Shown: one piece after another, positions 14,500 to 22,858 of the stretch
Position numbering within the stretch: the stretch's first letter is position 1
Layout: each line of letters opens with the position of its first letter
DNA from: Gammaproteobacteria bacterium
Lineage (GTDB): Bacteria; Pseudomonadota; Gammaproteobacteria; Pseudomonadales; Azotimanducaceae
Assembly (NCBI GenBank): GCA_009837725.1
Contig: VXSY01000152.1
Span: forward strand, 1-48,504
Direction of reading: 5' to 3'
Length of the DNA: 48,504 bases
Position numbers and translations under genes: made by a program
The notes under the pieces: generated by a model
The model's database searches: none
What the model was told of the DNA's origin: nothing
What the model saw: the letters and a program-made list of their open reading frames with translations, nothing else

Positions 14500-14786
14500 G
14501 AAGTCTCTGCACAAAGTCCCGTTTTCGCGAACTCTGGAGGGAGGGCGTCTCGCCCTCCACACGCGCCCGCGAGGGCGCAGCACTTAGTAGCTCTTCTGCA
14601 CAATCTCCTCAGAGGACGCGCCCTTGCGGGCGCTTGGAGGGCGAGCGCCGCCAACCCCCTCGCGAATCTCGGGGTCTGGCCCCAGCCCCCACCTCCCCAT
14701 GACCTTGCACCGCATGCGCGGTGTTTCCGTCGCTCCTGCGGTGCAAGGCAAGCTCTTGGTGCCCTCCCTCCAGAGCGCACCACGCT
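14500..14786. repeat. Repeat-rich gap between convergent bcp and SDR genes
   Basis: This 287-bp gap contains a family B palindrome at 14540-14558 (GGAGGGCG-TCT-CGCCCTCC). It also has a GGGGTCTGGCCCC motif at 14671-14683, seen again near 47867. Finally there is a 12-bp perfect inverted repeat, CCTTGCACCGCA at 14703-14714 and TGCGGTGCAAGG at 14737-14748, with a 22-nt loop. No gene is visible. The hairpins may end transcription from both sides. Confidence 0.6.
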
Positions 14787-15533
14787 TCAGCCGCGGCCGA
14801 TGAAGGGCATGGACGAGGCCATCACCGTGATGAATGGGACGTTGGCGTCCAAGGGCAAGCTGTCCATATACACCACCGCTCGCGCCACGTTTTCCACGTC
14901 CATGGTCGGTTCGGCCTTGCGGGTGCCGTCGGGTTGCGGGACGCCGCCGCCCATGCGGCCGGTCATGTCGGTGAGGGCGTTGCCGATGTCGATCTGGCCG
15001 CAGACGATGTTGTGGCTGCGGCCGTCCAGGAAGGTGGAGCGGGTGAGGCCGGTGAGGGCGTGCTTGGTGGCCGTGTAGGGCGCCGAGTTCGGGCGCGGCA
15101 CGTGTGCCGAGATCGAGCCGTTGTTGATGATGCGGCCGCCCATGGGGTCCTGCTCCTTCATCAAGCGAATGGCGTGCTGGGTGCAGAGGAACGTACCGGT
15201 CAGGTTGATGTCCACGACCCGCTGCCACTGCTCGAGGGAGAGGTCTTCCAGGGGCACGCCCGGGGCTCCGGTGCCGGCGTTGTTGAAGAGCAGATCCAAC
15301 CGCCCGAACCGCTCTTTCGTCTGCGCGAACAGGTTGGCCACCGAATCGGCATCGCGCACGTCGGTGCGCACGACGAGCGTTCGCTCCGGGGCGCCGGCCT
15401 CCTCCGCCACCGCTTCGAGCAGTTCCTCCCGCCGACCGGCGAGCGCCACCGAGTACCCCTCGCGCACCAAGGCAAGCGTCGAATACTTGCCTATGCCGGT
15501 TCCAGCCCCCGTAACGATGGCTACCTTGCCCAT
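14787..15533 (-). CDS. Short-chain dehydrogenase/reductase (SDR)
   Basis: This 248-aa cytoplasmic oxidoreductase is of the classical SDR type. The nucleotide-binding motif TGAGTGIG is at residues 7-14, NNAG near 88, and the active-site YTATK after a serine-containing [10 protein letters not shown] segment. ATG at 15533 was chosen because GGAGGG precedes it at normal distance and the cofactor motif then sits at the usual position. It lies 40 bases downstream of a 2-hydroxyacid dehydrogenase gene on the same strand, so the two are probably co-transcribed. The substrate is unknown; coenzyme preference was not determined. Confidence 0.9.
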   Translation of the reverse strand: MGKVAIVTGAGTGIGKYSTLALVREGYSVALAGRREELLEAVAEEAGAPERTLVVRTDVRDADSVANLFAQTKERFGRLDLLFNNAGTGAPGVPLEDLSLEQWQRVVDINLTGTFLCTQHAIRLMKEQDPMGGRIINNGSISAHVPRPNSAPYTATKHALTGLTRSTFLDGRSHNIVCGQIDIGNALTDMTGRMGGGVPQPDGTRKAEPTMDVENVARAVVYMDSLPLDANVPFITVMASSMPFIGRG

Positions 15534-15573
15534 TGCCCTTCCCTCCTGATGGTTTCGTTTTCCGTCGCCAGCC

Positions 15574-16623
15574 TCAAACCGCAAGCGCGGTCGAGAAATC
15601 CGGCACTCCCTCCCAGCGCCCCGGATCGTTGGAACGCATGACCGCGATGGTCTTGATGACTTCCGGATTCGCGAGGCCATGCGGCGCCTTGCCGCCGAGC
15701 ACGCGAATGATGTTCTCGGCCTGACGGATCGGACACTCTTCCAGGAACACCGGCGAGAAGCCGGCGATGTGCGGCGTGACGATGCAGTTCGGCAGCTTCA
15801 GGAGGGGATCGTCCGATTCGATCGGCTCGATCTCCGTCACGTCCAGCGCCGCCGCTTCGAGCTGCCCTGCCTCCAGGGCCTCTGCCAGTGCCTTGCCGTC
15901 GATGATGGGGCCGCGCGCCGTGTTCACAAGCAATGCCGTCGGCTTCAGCTTGCCGAGCGCATTGGAGTCGAACATGTGCCGCGTTTCGCTGGTGGCCGAG
16001 CAGTGGATGGTGATGTAGTCCGCCGACTCGAGCAGTTGCTCGAACGAGACCATGCGCACGCCATAGAGGTCGCCCGCGGTTTGCGGCACGTAAGGATCGT
16101 AGGCCACGACCTCGAACGGGCCGAAGCCGCGGATGCGGGTGGCAAAGGCGCGGCCGATGTTGCCGAAGCCGACGATGCCGACCGTGTGACCGGCGATGCG
16201 GCGCACACTGCGCTGGAACTCGCCCGCCTTCCGCGGCGTCTCGCGCCAGCCGCCGGCGCGGATGGTGTTGACGGCATCGGGAATGCGTCGCGTGAGCGCG
16301 AGCAGCATGGCGACGGCGTGATCCGCAACCTCGGTGGTGTTGACTCCGGGCACGTTGCAGGCGAGCACGCCAAGCTCCGTGGCGGCATCGAGGTCGATGG
16401 AATCGACGCCAACGCCCAGCCGGCTCACCACCTTCAGCTTCGGGCAGGCTTCGAGCACCTCGCGCGAAGTCAGCGGCATCACGCCCACCTGGGCACCGTC
16501 GGCGTCGCGCAAGAGGTCGATGAAGTCCTCCTTGCTCCGCACCGGCGCCTCCACCACTTCAAGGCCAGCGGCCTCGAACAGGTCAACGCGGTTGTAGGGG
16601 CTCTGCGGCAGCGCGACTTTCAT
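15574..16623 (-). CDS. D-isomer specific 2-hydroxyacid dehydrogenase family protein
   Basis: This 349-aa NAD(P)-dependent oxidoreductase resembles phosphoglycerate and glyoxylate/hydroxypyruvate reductases. It shows the cofactor motif [13 protein letters not shown] near residues 149-161, the arginine-containing VNTARGP and the catalytic histidine segment TPHIAGFSP. These are the Arg-Glu-His residues of the family. A C-terminal extension of about 30 residues ends FSTALAV. It is the first gene of a probable two-gene unit with the downstream SDR, which might act on a related hydroxy or keto acid. The physiological substrate cannot be told. Confidence 0.88.
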   Translation of the reverse strand: MKVALPQSPYNRVDLFEAAGLEVVEAPVRSKEDFIDLLRDADGAQVGVMPLTSREVLEACPKLKVVSRLGVGVDSIDLDAATELGVLACNVPGVNTTEVADHAVAMLLALTRRIPDAVNTIRAGGWRETPRKAGEFQRSVRRIAGHTVGIVGFGNIGRAFATRIRGFGPFEVVAYDPYVPQTAGDLYGVRMVSFEQLLESADYITIHCSATSETRHMFDSNALGKLKPTALLVNTARGPIIDGKALAEALEAGQLEAAALDVTEIEPIESDDPLLKLPNCIVTPHIAGFSPVFLEECPIRQAENIIRVLGGKAPHGLANPEVIKTIAVMRSNDPGRWEGVPDFSTALAV

Positions 16624-16716
16624 GGGCGTTCCTGGCTGTGGGCAAACCCGCGCATTATCCCCGATAGAGCGTGGGCGAAGAAAACCTCGCCGCCTGTCCG
16701 CTCAGCCGAAAACGTC

Positions 16717-17487
16717 CTACCTCTCGAGATACGCCCGCATCGCCGGCCAGATCGGAGGACTGTCGAGCTGCACGTTGTGCGGGCCGTTCCAAATGACAAC
16801 CTGCGGCTCACGCAGCAACCCCACGAGTGCCTGCGACTCCGCCGTCGGCACCACGCGGTCGTCCAGAGCATGAATCACCAGCACCCCGACCGGCAGCTTC
16901 GCGGCAACCTCCGCCACGTCGATGTTGTGCCTGAGCAGCCAACGCACGGGCACAAAGGGGAAGCGCGACGAAGCGATGCGCGCGATGCTCCGATACGGGC
17001 TCACCAACACCAGCCGTTCCACGCCAGCCTCGGCCGCAGCGCGGGCCGCAATGCCGCTGCCGAGACTGCGTCCGACAATCGCAAGCTCCCGGCCGGCAAA
17101 CCGCTCTCGCACCCACTCGACGACGAACGTGGAGTCCTGCAAGAGGGCCGCCGCCGAGGCGGTGCCCTCGCTCTCGCCAAAGCCGCGGTAGTTGACCAAG
17201 ACGCTGGTGGCGTCGAGCTTGGCAAAGGGTGCAACGAGATGCGAAACCTCCTCCGCATTGCCGCCGAAGTACACGCTCACCACCCCGCCGCGATCCGGAT
17301 TCACGACCCAACCCCGCAGCAACGCCTCGCCCGCGTGAATCGCCAGCGGTTCCACATCCGGTCCGCTTGGCCGTCCGTCCAAGGGCCTCGGGAAGAAAAT
17401 CATCCGGTCCTGAAGGAAGAACAGGAGCGCACAGAAGGCGACGTAGGCAAGCGCGGCCACGACCAGCAGGCGGATGAGCACTTCCAT
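16717..17487 (-). CDS. Membrane-anchored alpha/beta hydrolase (Bem46/ABHD13-like)
   Basis: This 256-aa protein starts with one hydrophobic anchor (residues about 5-25), followed by the IFFPRPLD segment typical of Bem46-like hydrolases. The nucleophile elbow is GRSLGSG, the acid lies in HALDDRVVP and the histidine in GPHNVQL, which completes a Ser-Asp-His triad. The VNYRGFGESEG motif supplies the oxyanion region. It is probably anchored in the inner membrane with the catalytic domain on one side; orientation cannot be told. It stands alone, and a family C repeat lies in its upstream region. The substrate is unknown. Confidence 0.88.
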   Translation of the reverse strand: MEVLIRLLVVAALAYVAFCALLFFLQDRMIFFPRPLDGRPSGPDVEPLAIHAGEALLRGWVVNPDRGGVVSVYFGGNAEEVSHLVAPFAKLDATSVLVNYRGFGESEGTASAAALLQDSTFVVEWVRERFAGRELAIVGRSLGSGIAARAAAEAGVERLVLVSPYRSIARIASSRFPFVPVRWLLRHNIDVAEVAAKLPVGVLVIHALDDRVVPTAESQALVGLLREPQVVIWNGPHNVQLDSPPIWPAMRAYLER

Positions 17488-17537
17488 GCAAGAAAGGTCC
17501 TTTGGATGAAAACGAAAAGGCCAACGCCGCCCTAGGA

Positions 17538-17613
17538 GCTGCGAGCGAATGCGAGCACGAAGGCCAGCAGTTCGCGCAGCGAACTGCCAACGCGCCCGTC
17601 AGGGCGCGCCAGC
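17538..17613 (+). repeat. Family C interspersed repeat, copy 2
   Basis: About 76 bp starting GCTGCGAGCGAATGCGAGCA and ending in GCGCCCGTCAGGGCGCGCC. It is close to copy 1 at 6161-6238 in both sequence and extent. It lies in the divergent gap between the alpha/beta hydrolase and the PnuC-like gene. Confidence 0.8.
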
Positions 17614-17670
17614 ACCGGGCGCGCGCATTATGCTCGCACCTTCGCCCGAGCCTTGAGGCCTGCCCAACCC

Positions 17671-18270
17671 ATGTCGCAACTGATCGATGCCTGGCTTGTC
17701 GCCGACGAGTGGATCGGCCTCGTGCTGGGGCTCCTCGTCGTTCTGCTCCTGATCCGGCAAAGCCTGTGGGCGTGGCCGCTGGGCGTCGCCTACGTGCTGG
17801 TCTCCATCACGCCGCTTTGGGAGGCGCGGCTCTACGCCAACCTGCTCCTGCACGTGGTGGGCTTCCTGCCACTCAACCTCTACGGCTGGTACTTCTGGAT
17901 CGCCGGCAAGGACGAGGACGACGAACTGCCGGTCACGCGCGCCTCGCCAAGGACCCTCGCGATGCTCGCCGGCCTGTGCCTCGTCGCGACGGCGGCCCTT
18001 GGCTGGTACTTCGACACCGCCACCGACGCCGCCTGGCCTTATTGGGACAACGCCGTGTTTGCCGCAAGCCTCGCCGCCATGTGGCTCACCGCCCGCAAGA
18101 AGCTCGACAACTGGGTGGTCTGGTTCGGCGTCAACATCGTCTCGGTCGCCCTCTACTACACCCAGGGCATCCTCCCTTACGCGCTCCTCTACCTCATCTA
18201 TCTGGCCATGGCGGTGACCGGGTTCCTCGCCTGGCGCCGAACCATGCACGCGAACTCCACAACACCGTAA
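17671..18270 (+). CDS. pnuC: PnuC-family nicotinamide/vitamin precursor transporter
   Basis: PnuC proteins carry nicotinamide riboside or related vitamins across the inner membrane by facilitated diffusion. The product of about 199 aa has seven hydrophobic segments and family-typical features. These are WAWPLGVAYVL near residue 30, LYGWYFW in the fourth segment, NWVVWFGVNIVSVALYYTQG and a final LYLIYLAMAVTGFLAWR. The start is either ATG at 17671 or TTG at 17653; neither has a strong ribosome binding site. There is no linked nadR, thiamine or riboflavin gene, so the cargo is undecided. Confidence 0.85.
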   Translation: MSQLIDAWLVADEWIGLVLGLLVVLLLIRQSLWAWPLGVAYVLVSITPLWEARLYANLLLHVVGFLPLNLYGWYFWIAGKDEDDELPVTRASPRTLAMLAGLCLVATAALGWYFDTATDAAWPYWDNAVFAASLAAMWLTARKKLDNWVVWFGVNIVSVALYYTQGILPYALLYLIYLAMAVTGFLAWRRTMHANSTTP

Positions 18271-18575
18271 GGCACCGAAGAACAAGGGAGCCCACCAAGA
18301 AGGGATCCTCGAGGAAGGCGCGCCGCACTACCTGCCGCTCGGGTTTGCAGTCGGCACGCCTGGTGAAGCGTTGCGTCTGCCGCACAGGCACCTGACCGAA
18401 CCCCTGGCGAGGACGGGAGTCAGTTGATCGCGTTCGCCCCCGACGCCGTGAGAGAGCGGGGTGGATGCTCCCTCGAACCTTCAGCAGTTCCGGGCCTATG
18501 CGGGCGAATACACGGCGCCGGCCACCCACGGGGACCTTGCGTCTGGCCCCACGGGCACCGGTGCGACGAGGCGCG
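18271..18575. other. Gap of about 300 bp without a recognisable gene
   Basis: The region lies between the convergent PnuC-like and monooxygenase genes. Both strands have short open frames, but none has a ribosome binding site or a recognisable sequence. I see no strong hairpin or repeat here. Confidence 0.5.
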
Positions 18576-19832
18576 TTAGTCTGCGCCTTCCCCGGCCTCT
18601 GCCGCCGCCTTCGTTGCCGACGCCGAATGCGCCCCCAGCGCCGTTCGCACCGGCTGTCCTTGAGCCGCCTGCATCGCCTCGGCAGCGCGCTTGTTCTCCT
18701 GGATCTTGCTCATGATCGCCTCGCCGGCGCGCATCCACGTGTCGCGCGCCTCGATCACCCACTTGTTGGACTCGCGGTAGCTGTCGAGCATGCCGTTCAC
18801 TTCCGGGATGACGTAGCGCGCCACCAGATCCCAGCTTTCCGACATGTCGGCGCGGTTGGCCCAGTCGTGGACGAAGCCGATCACGCAGCCGAACCCGCCG
18901 GTGAGCTGCATCATCTTCTCGATGCGGTCGCAGAGGTCCCGGGGCGTGCCGATGGTGGCGACGCTGTCTTCGCTGAAGGCGGTGGCGTCCACCGCCTCGT
19001 CCGGGGTCTTGTAGATGGTGCCGACGCCGGCCGCGAGGGTGCCGACGGTGTAGAGGTTGTTGTGCGCGAACAGTCCCTCCTTCGCCTGCGCCCGTGCCTT
19101 GTCCCGGGTCTCGGCAATGTGCCAGCTCATGACGATGCGCCACATGGAGCGATCCACGGTGCGATCGTGCTTGGCGGCGGACTCCTCGGCAAAGCTCCAC
19201 TGCAGCGGCAACGCCTGAATGCCGGCGTTGGTCATCGAACCGATGGAGAGGACACCGGCGCCGTGCTTCCCGGCCAGCGTCATGCCGGAAGGGCTCACCA
19301 TCGACGCCACGGCGAACTCCATGTCGCGCTGCAACGGCAGCAGTTGCAGCTTGGCGTCCTTCAGCGTGAACCATTCGCTCTCGGCGCTGAACCGTTCGCC
19401 GCCCTGAAACAGCCGCCGGATGATGCCCATCGCCTCGTCTTGCCGGTCGCGCAGCACCATCGGGTCCACACCCAGCGTGTGCGCATCCGACGGCAGCGCG
19501 CCCGGCCCGGAGCCAAAGATGAGGCGGCCACGGGTTTGGTGGTCGAGCTGCACCAGCCGCTGCGCCACCATGAACGGATGGTGGTACGGCAAGGAAACCA
19601 CCCCAGTGCCGAGCCGAATGCGATGGGTGCGCTCCGCCGCGGCGGCGAGGAAAAGCTCCGGTGACGCGATCACCTCCCAGCCCGTCGAATGATGCTCGCC
19701 ACACCAGAACTCGTCGTAGCCGAGCCGATCTAGCTGCGCCACGAACTCCAGGTCGTTCTGCAACTGCAATGTGGGGTGTTCACCGATGGGGTGGTGCGGC
19801 GCGAGAAACGCACCAAATCGAAGGTCGGGCAT
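18576..19832 (-). CDS. LLM class flavin-dependent monooxygenase (limonene monooxygenase-like)
   Basis: This 418-aa protein of the bacterial luciferase superfamily would use reduced flavin and oxygen. Typical blocks are FGAFLAPHHPIGEHPTLQLQ at the N-terminus, DEFWCGEHHSTGWE, RIRLGTGVVSLPYHHPF and GRLIFGSGPGAL. These match limonene 1,2-monooxygenase-like members. The last 45 residues form an Ala/Glu-rich tail of low complexity. ATG at 19832 starts exactly at the conserved N-terminus but has no clear ribosome binding site. It is divergent from the demethylation cluster, whose first gene lies 330 bp away. The substrate is unknown. Confidence 0.88.
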   Translation of the reverse strand: MPDLRFGAFLAPHHPIGEHPTLQLQNDLEFVAQLDRLGYDEFWCGEHHSTGWEVIASPELFLAAAAERTHRIRLGTGVVSLPYHHPFMVAQRLVQLDHQTRGRLIFGSGPGALPSDAHTLGVDPMVLRDRQDEAMGIIRRLFQGGERFSAESEWFTLKDAKLQLLPLQRDMEFAVASMVSPSGMTLAGKHGAGVLSIGSMTNAGIQALPLQWSFAEESAAKHDRTVDRSMWRIVMSWHIAETRDKARAQAKEGLFAHNNLYTVGTLAAGVGTIYKTPDEAVDATAFSEDSVATIGTPRDLCDRIEKMMQLTGGFGCVIGFVHDWANRADMSESWDLVARYVIPEVNGMLDSYRESNKWVIEARDTWMRAGEAIMSKIQENKRAAEAMQAAQGQPVRTALGAHSASATKAAAEAGEGAD

Positions 19833-19916
19833 GAGGAGCACCAAAGGACGCTTGAGGAACGACGATTGTACGCCCCAATCCCGCGCTGCACGATTGCCCA
19901 CATCACGATGCGCCCC

Positions 19917-19946
19917 GGCGGGGCTTATCCCCGCTCGTCTTGAACG
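19917..19946 (-). repeat. Family A repeat in the divergent gap upstream of the demethylation cluster
   Basis: GGCGGGGCTTATCCCCGCTC followed by GTCTTGAACG matches the reverse form of the family A repeat. A GACAG/CTGTC hairpin at 19951-19973 followed by TGCATTCTTTT lies next to it. The rest of the gap up to 20159 has no recognised riboswitch or promoter. Confidence 0.6.
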
Positions 19947-20159
19947 CACCGACAGACTCGCAGCGCGGCTGTCTGCATTCTTTTCTGCATCGCCGTGGTG
20001 CGATTTCGCAACGGGTTGGGTGCTTCCCAAGGGGGAATCCTCCGTGCCATATTCGCCGCGCATCGCATTGGGTCGGTGGGCGAGAAGGGCTACCGGCGAG
20101 AGGACATTCCAAGGGAACAAAGGGCGTGGGCAGTGCCCAGCGCTGGAGAGGAGCGAGAG

Positions 20160-21500
20160 ATGAGCGCAGTCGCGGGGGTGCGTGGTTACGCGGGGGCTGG
20201 GCAGTGCACCACGGTGGATCAATCCGACCGTCTTGTGCCCATCAATTTGCGTCAGACCGGACCCACTCCGGTGCAGATGCTCATTTCCACCCGGGTGCGC
20301 AAGTCGCCCTTCTGGCATCTTTCCGTGGAAGCCGGTTGCTGGCGTGCCACCGTGTACAACCGCGTGTATCACCCGCGCGGGTATGTGCGGCCCGAGGACG
20401 GCGGCGCGATGGTGGAATACGACGCCCTCGTCAACCACGTCACCATGTGGAATGTCGCCTGCGAGCGGCAGATTTGCGTGAAGGGGCCGGACGCGGAGGA
20501 TTTCGTCAACTACGTCATCACCCGCAACGCGGCGCGCATCGAGCCGATGAACGGCAAGTACGTGATTCTGTGCAACGAATCGGGCGGCGTGCTGAACGAT
20601 CCGGTGCTGCTCAGGGTGGCGGAGGACGAGTTCTGGTTCTCGCTCTCCGACAGCGATCTGGAGATGTGGCTGCGCGGCGTCAACGTGGGGCTGAAGCGCA
20701 ACGTCTCCATCGGCGAGATCGATGTGGCACCGGTGCAGATCCAGGGGCCCAAGTCCGAGGCGTTGATGGCGGATCTCTTCGGCCCCGGCGTGCATGACGT
20801 GCCCTTCTACGGCCTCATGGAAGGCCAGGTGGCCGGCCACGACGTGGTGATCTCGCAGACGGGGTTCACCGGCGAGAAGGGCTACGAAATCTACCTGAAG
20901 GACGCGAGCCTGCACGCCGAAGACATGTGGTACGCGGTGCTGGAAGCCGGTCGCGCCCACGACCTGATGGTGATCGCCCCAGCGCACCACCGCCGCATCG
21001 CCGCCGGCATCCTCTCCTGGGGACAGGACATGGATCAGGAGACCCTGCCCTTCCAGTGCAACCTCGGCTACCAAGTGCCGCGCAAGAAGCGGGCGGACTA
21101 CATCGGCCGGGAAGCACTCGAACGCGCCCGAGCCGCCATCGAGGCCGGCAATCCGCCATTCCGCAACGTGCTGGTGGGTCTCACCTTCGGCGGTGCTCCG
21201 GTAACCGACTACGCGAACGACTTCTGGCTGGTCACCGGAGAAGACGGCGACGACGCCATCGGCTATGTCACTTCGCCGTGGTTCTCGCCGGAACTCGAAA
21301 CCAACATCGCCCTTGCCTATGTGCCGTGGGAAAGCCGAGCCATCGGCACAAGGGTCGGGGTTCGACTGCCGCAGGAATACGCCGGCGACCTTGAGGACGG
21401 CTTCGCACCAGCGCAGGTGGTGGATGTGCCGTTCCGTGCGTCCGTCAATCCCAACGCCCGCGAAGTGGCGCACAGCAAAGGTCGGGACACCGCCGAATGA
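20160..21500 (+). CDS. GcvT-family folate-dependent demethylase, DmdA/LigM-like
   Basis: This 446-aa cytoplasmic protein belongs to the aminomethyltransferase fold that transfers a methyl or one-carbon unit to tetrahydrofolate. The block MWNVACERQICVKGPDAEDF and the stretch through ILCNESGGVLNDPVLLRV, SDSDLEMW and APVQIQGPKS resemble DMSP demethylase DmdA and, more loosely, LigM-type O-demethylases. It is about 75 residues longer than DmdA. ATG at 20160 has GAGGAG just upstream. The MetF-like gene overlaps its stop by ATGA, so the methyl-folate formed may be passed on to that product. Whether the donor is DMSP, a methoxy-aromatic or a methylamine is open. Confidence 0.78.
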   Translation: MSAVAGVRGYAGAGQCTTVDQSDRLVPINLRQTGPTPVQMLISTRVRKSPFWHLSVEAGCWRATVYNRVYHPRGYVRPEDGGAMVEYDALVNHVTMWNVACERQICVKGPDAEDFVNYVITRNAARIEPMNGKYVILCNESGGVLNDPVLLRVAEDEFWFSLSDSDLEMWLRGVNVGLKRNVSIGEIDVAPVQIQGPKSEALMADLFGPGVHDVPFYGLMEGQVAGHDVVISQTGFTGEKGYEIYLKDASLHAEDMWYAVLEAGRAHDLMVIAPAHHRRIAAGILSWGQDMDQETLPFQCNLGYQVPRKKRADYIGREALERARAAIEAGNPPFRNVLVGLTFGGAPVTDYANDFWLVTGEDGDDAIGYVTSPWFSPELETNIALAYVPWESRAIGTRVGVRLPQEYAGDLEDGFAPAQVVDVPFRASVNPNAREVAHSKGRDTAE

Positions 21501-22492
21501 ACGCTGCCGGGCGTGCCGAGGGCGTGTCGAACGCCGACTCGGTGATGCAGGAACTCGCGGTCGGAGCGTCCGTGGAGGTGACGCCGCGCCAGTTGCCGGC
21601 GGCGGATGCGCTGGCGCGCCTGCTGCCACGGGGCGCCACCGTGTACATCCCGTTCCCGCCCAAGGCCAGGCGCGGCCAGACCATCGAGGCCTGCGCCCGC
21701 TTGCTGGAAGCGGGAATGCAGCCGGTGGCGCACCTGCCGGCGCGCAGCCTAGAAGGCGCCCGCGAACTTGCCGCGTGGCTCAGGGGCCTTGCCGACGTGG
21801 GCGTGGACTCGCTGATGCTCGTCGCCGGCGACGGCACGCCGAAAGGGCCCTTTCCGGACACCCTCGGCGTGCTGGATTCGGGCCTCCTTGGTGAGTTCGG
21901 CTTTCGGCGTCTTGGTATCACGGCCTATCCCGAAGGCCACCCCGCCATCGCCGACGATGCCTTGGAGCGGGCGCTCTGGTACAAGGCGGAGTACGCGGCC
22001 GAAACGGGCACCGAGATGTGGATCGTCACGCAGTTCGTGTTCTCGCCGGAGCCGGCGCTTGCGTGGCTCGGGAGGTTGCGCGATGTGGGGCCAAGGCTAC
22101 CGGTGCGGGTCGGCATGCCGGGGCCGGCCAAGGCCAGCACGTTGGTTGCATACGCGGCTCGCTGCGGCGTTGGCGTATCCGCCAAGGCACTGTCTCGCCG
22201 GCCCGCGGTGGCGCGCATGTTGGGAGGCTGGTCACCAAATGCAGTCGTGCGGGGATTGGCGCGGGAGCGGGCGAGGGATCCGAAGACACCCTTGGCCGGC
22301 GTCCACCTCTTCACCTTCGGCGGCCTGACTGCGACGGCGGAATGGCTGCGCCGCCGACGCAGGATAGGCGGGCAGGAACCCGAGAGCGGCCGCTACGGCG
22401 AGTTGCTTCAGTTCCCGACTGCAGATAGTCCGGAGACAGTCTCGGGCGAGCAAGCGTTTTCCCTAGCAAACGAACCGCTACGGAACCTTTGA
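21497..22492 (+). CDS. Methylenetetrahydrofolate reductase-like protein
   Basis: This protein of about 331 aa has the barrel pattern of MetF-type flavoproteins, which interconvert 5-methyl- and 5,10-methylene-tetrahydrofolate. Recognisable pieces are ASVEVTPRQLPAADALA, the GITAYPEGHP motif near residue 139, TQFVFSPE near 178 and VHLFTFGGLTAT near the end. It is more divergent than a standard MetF, and the first 25 residues are unconserved. The start overlaps the stop of the DmdA-like gene (ATGA), indicating coupled translation. In this setting it may run in the oxidative direction to reclaim methyl groups. That direction is an inference. Confidence 0.72.
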   Translation: MNAAGRAEGVSNADSVMQELAVGASVEVTPRQLPAADALARLLPRGATVYIPFPPKARRGQTIEACARLLEAGMQPVAHLPARSLEGARELAAWLRGLADVGVDSLMLVAGDGTPKGPFPDTLGVLDSGLLGEFGFRRLGITAYPEGHPAIADDALERALWYKAEYAAETGTEMWIVTQFVFSPEPALAWLGRLRDVGPRLPVRVGMPGPAKASTLVAYAARCGVGVSAKALSRRPAVARMLGGWSPNAVVRGLARERARDPKTPLAGVHLFTFGGLTATAEWLRRRRRIGGQEPESGRYGELLQFPTADSPETVSGEQAFSLANEPLRNL

Positions 22493-22858
22493 GCAAGGGA
22501 TGGTCGGGGTGGTAGCGCTTCGAGGCAGGGCGCCTTCCGCCGGGGGAGCTTCCGGAAATCAGCCCGCTACAGGATTCGTTCCATGCGAGTTTTCCAACCC
22601 TGTGGGGACGCCGGGTCGACGCGCAGGCCACAGGGCGGGGTTCCCCGCCACCGACAGGGCCCGTCTCGCGGGGAGAGGGCCGGTTGCATATCCGGGCCCT
22701 TGGTTGCTTCGCCTTCGGCGCGAAGAGCGTGACGGGCCCTCGCTCCGATGCACTTCACACAGCGCCATCCGGCCGGCACGTTGGTGTTGGCTCGGCTTCG
22801 AGGCCCTCTCTTGCGAAATCCCCCGAGTTGAGCGATTTGCTCCATGCGAGGGTAGGGC
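22493..22858. other. 366-bp gap inside the demethylation cluster with repeats and hairpins
   Basis: No gene is visible. A 17-bp sequence, GATTCGTTCCATGCGAG at 22573-22589, recurs as GATTTGCTCCATGCGAG at 22834-22850, just before the next start codon. Between them lie a CTTCGC/GCGAAG hairpin (22707-22725), flanked by GGGCCC on both sides (22694-22699 and 22734-22739), and other G+C-rich palindromes. The region may hold a second promoter or a small inserted element. It does not match a riboswitch I recognise. Confidence 0.45.

Noticed and set aside
20000-20159. Glycine or SAM riboswitch upstream of the demethylation cluster
   Set aside because: I looked for the conserved cores and found no convincing match; only scattered G-rich hairpins are present.
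18576-21629. A single minus-strand open frame of 1017 codons spanning the monooxygenase and the whole DmdA-like gene
   Set aside because: Only its last 418 codons, from ATG 19832, are conserved (LLM monooxygenase). The rest is antisense to a clear GcvT-family gene in high-G+C DNA, where long shadow frames are common.
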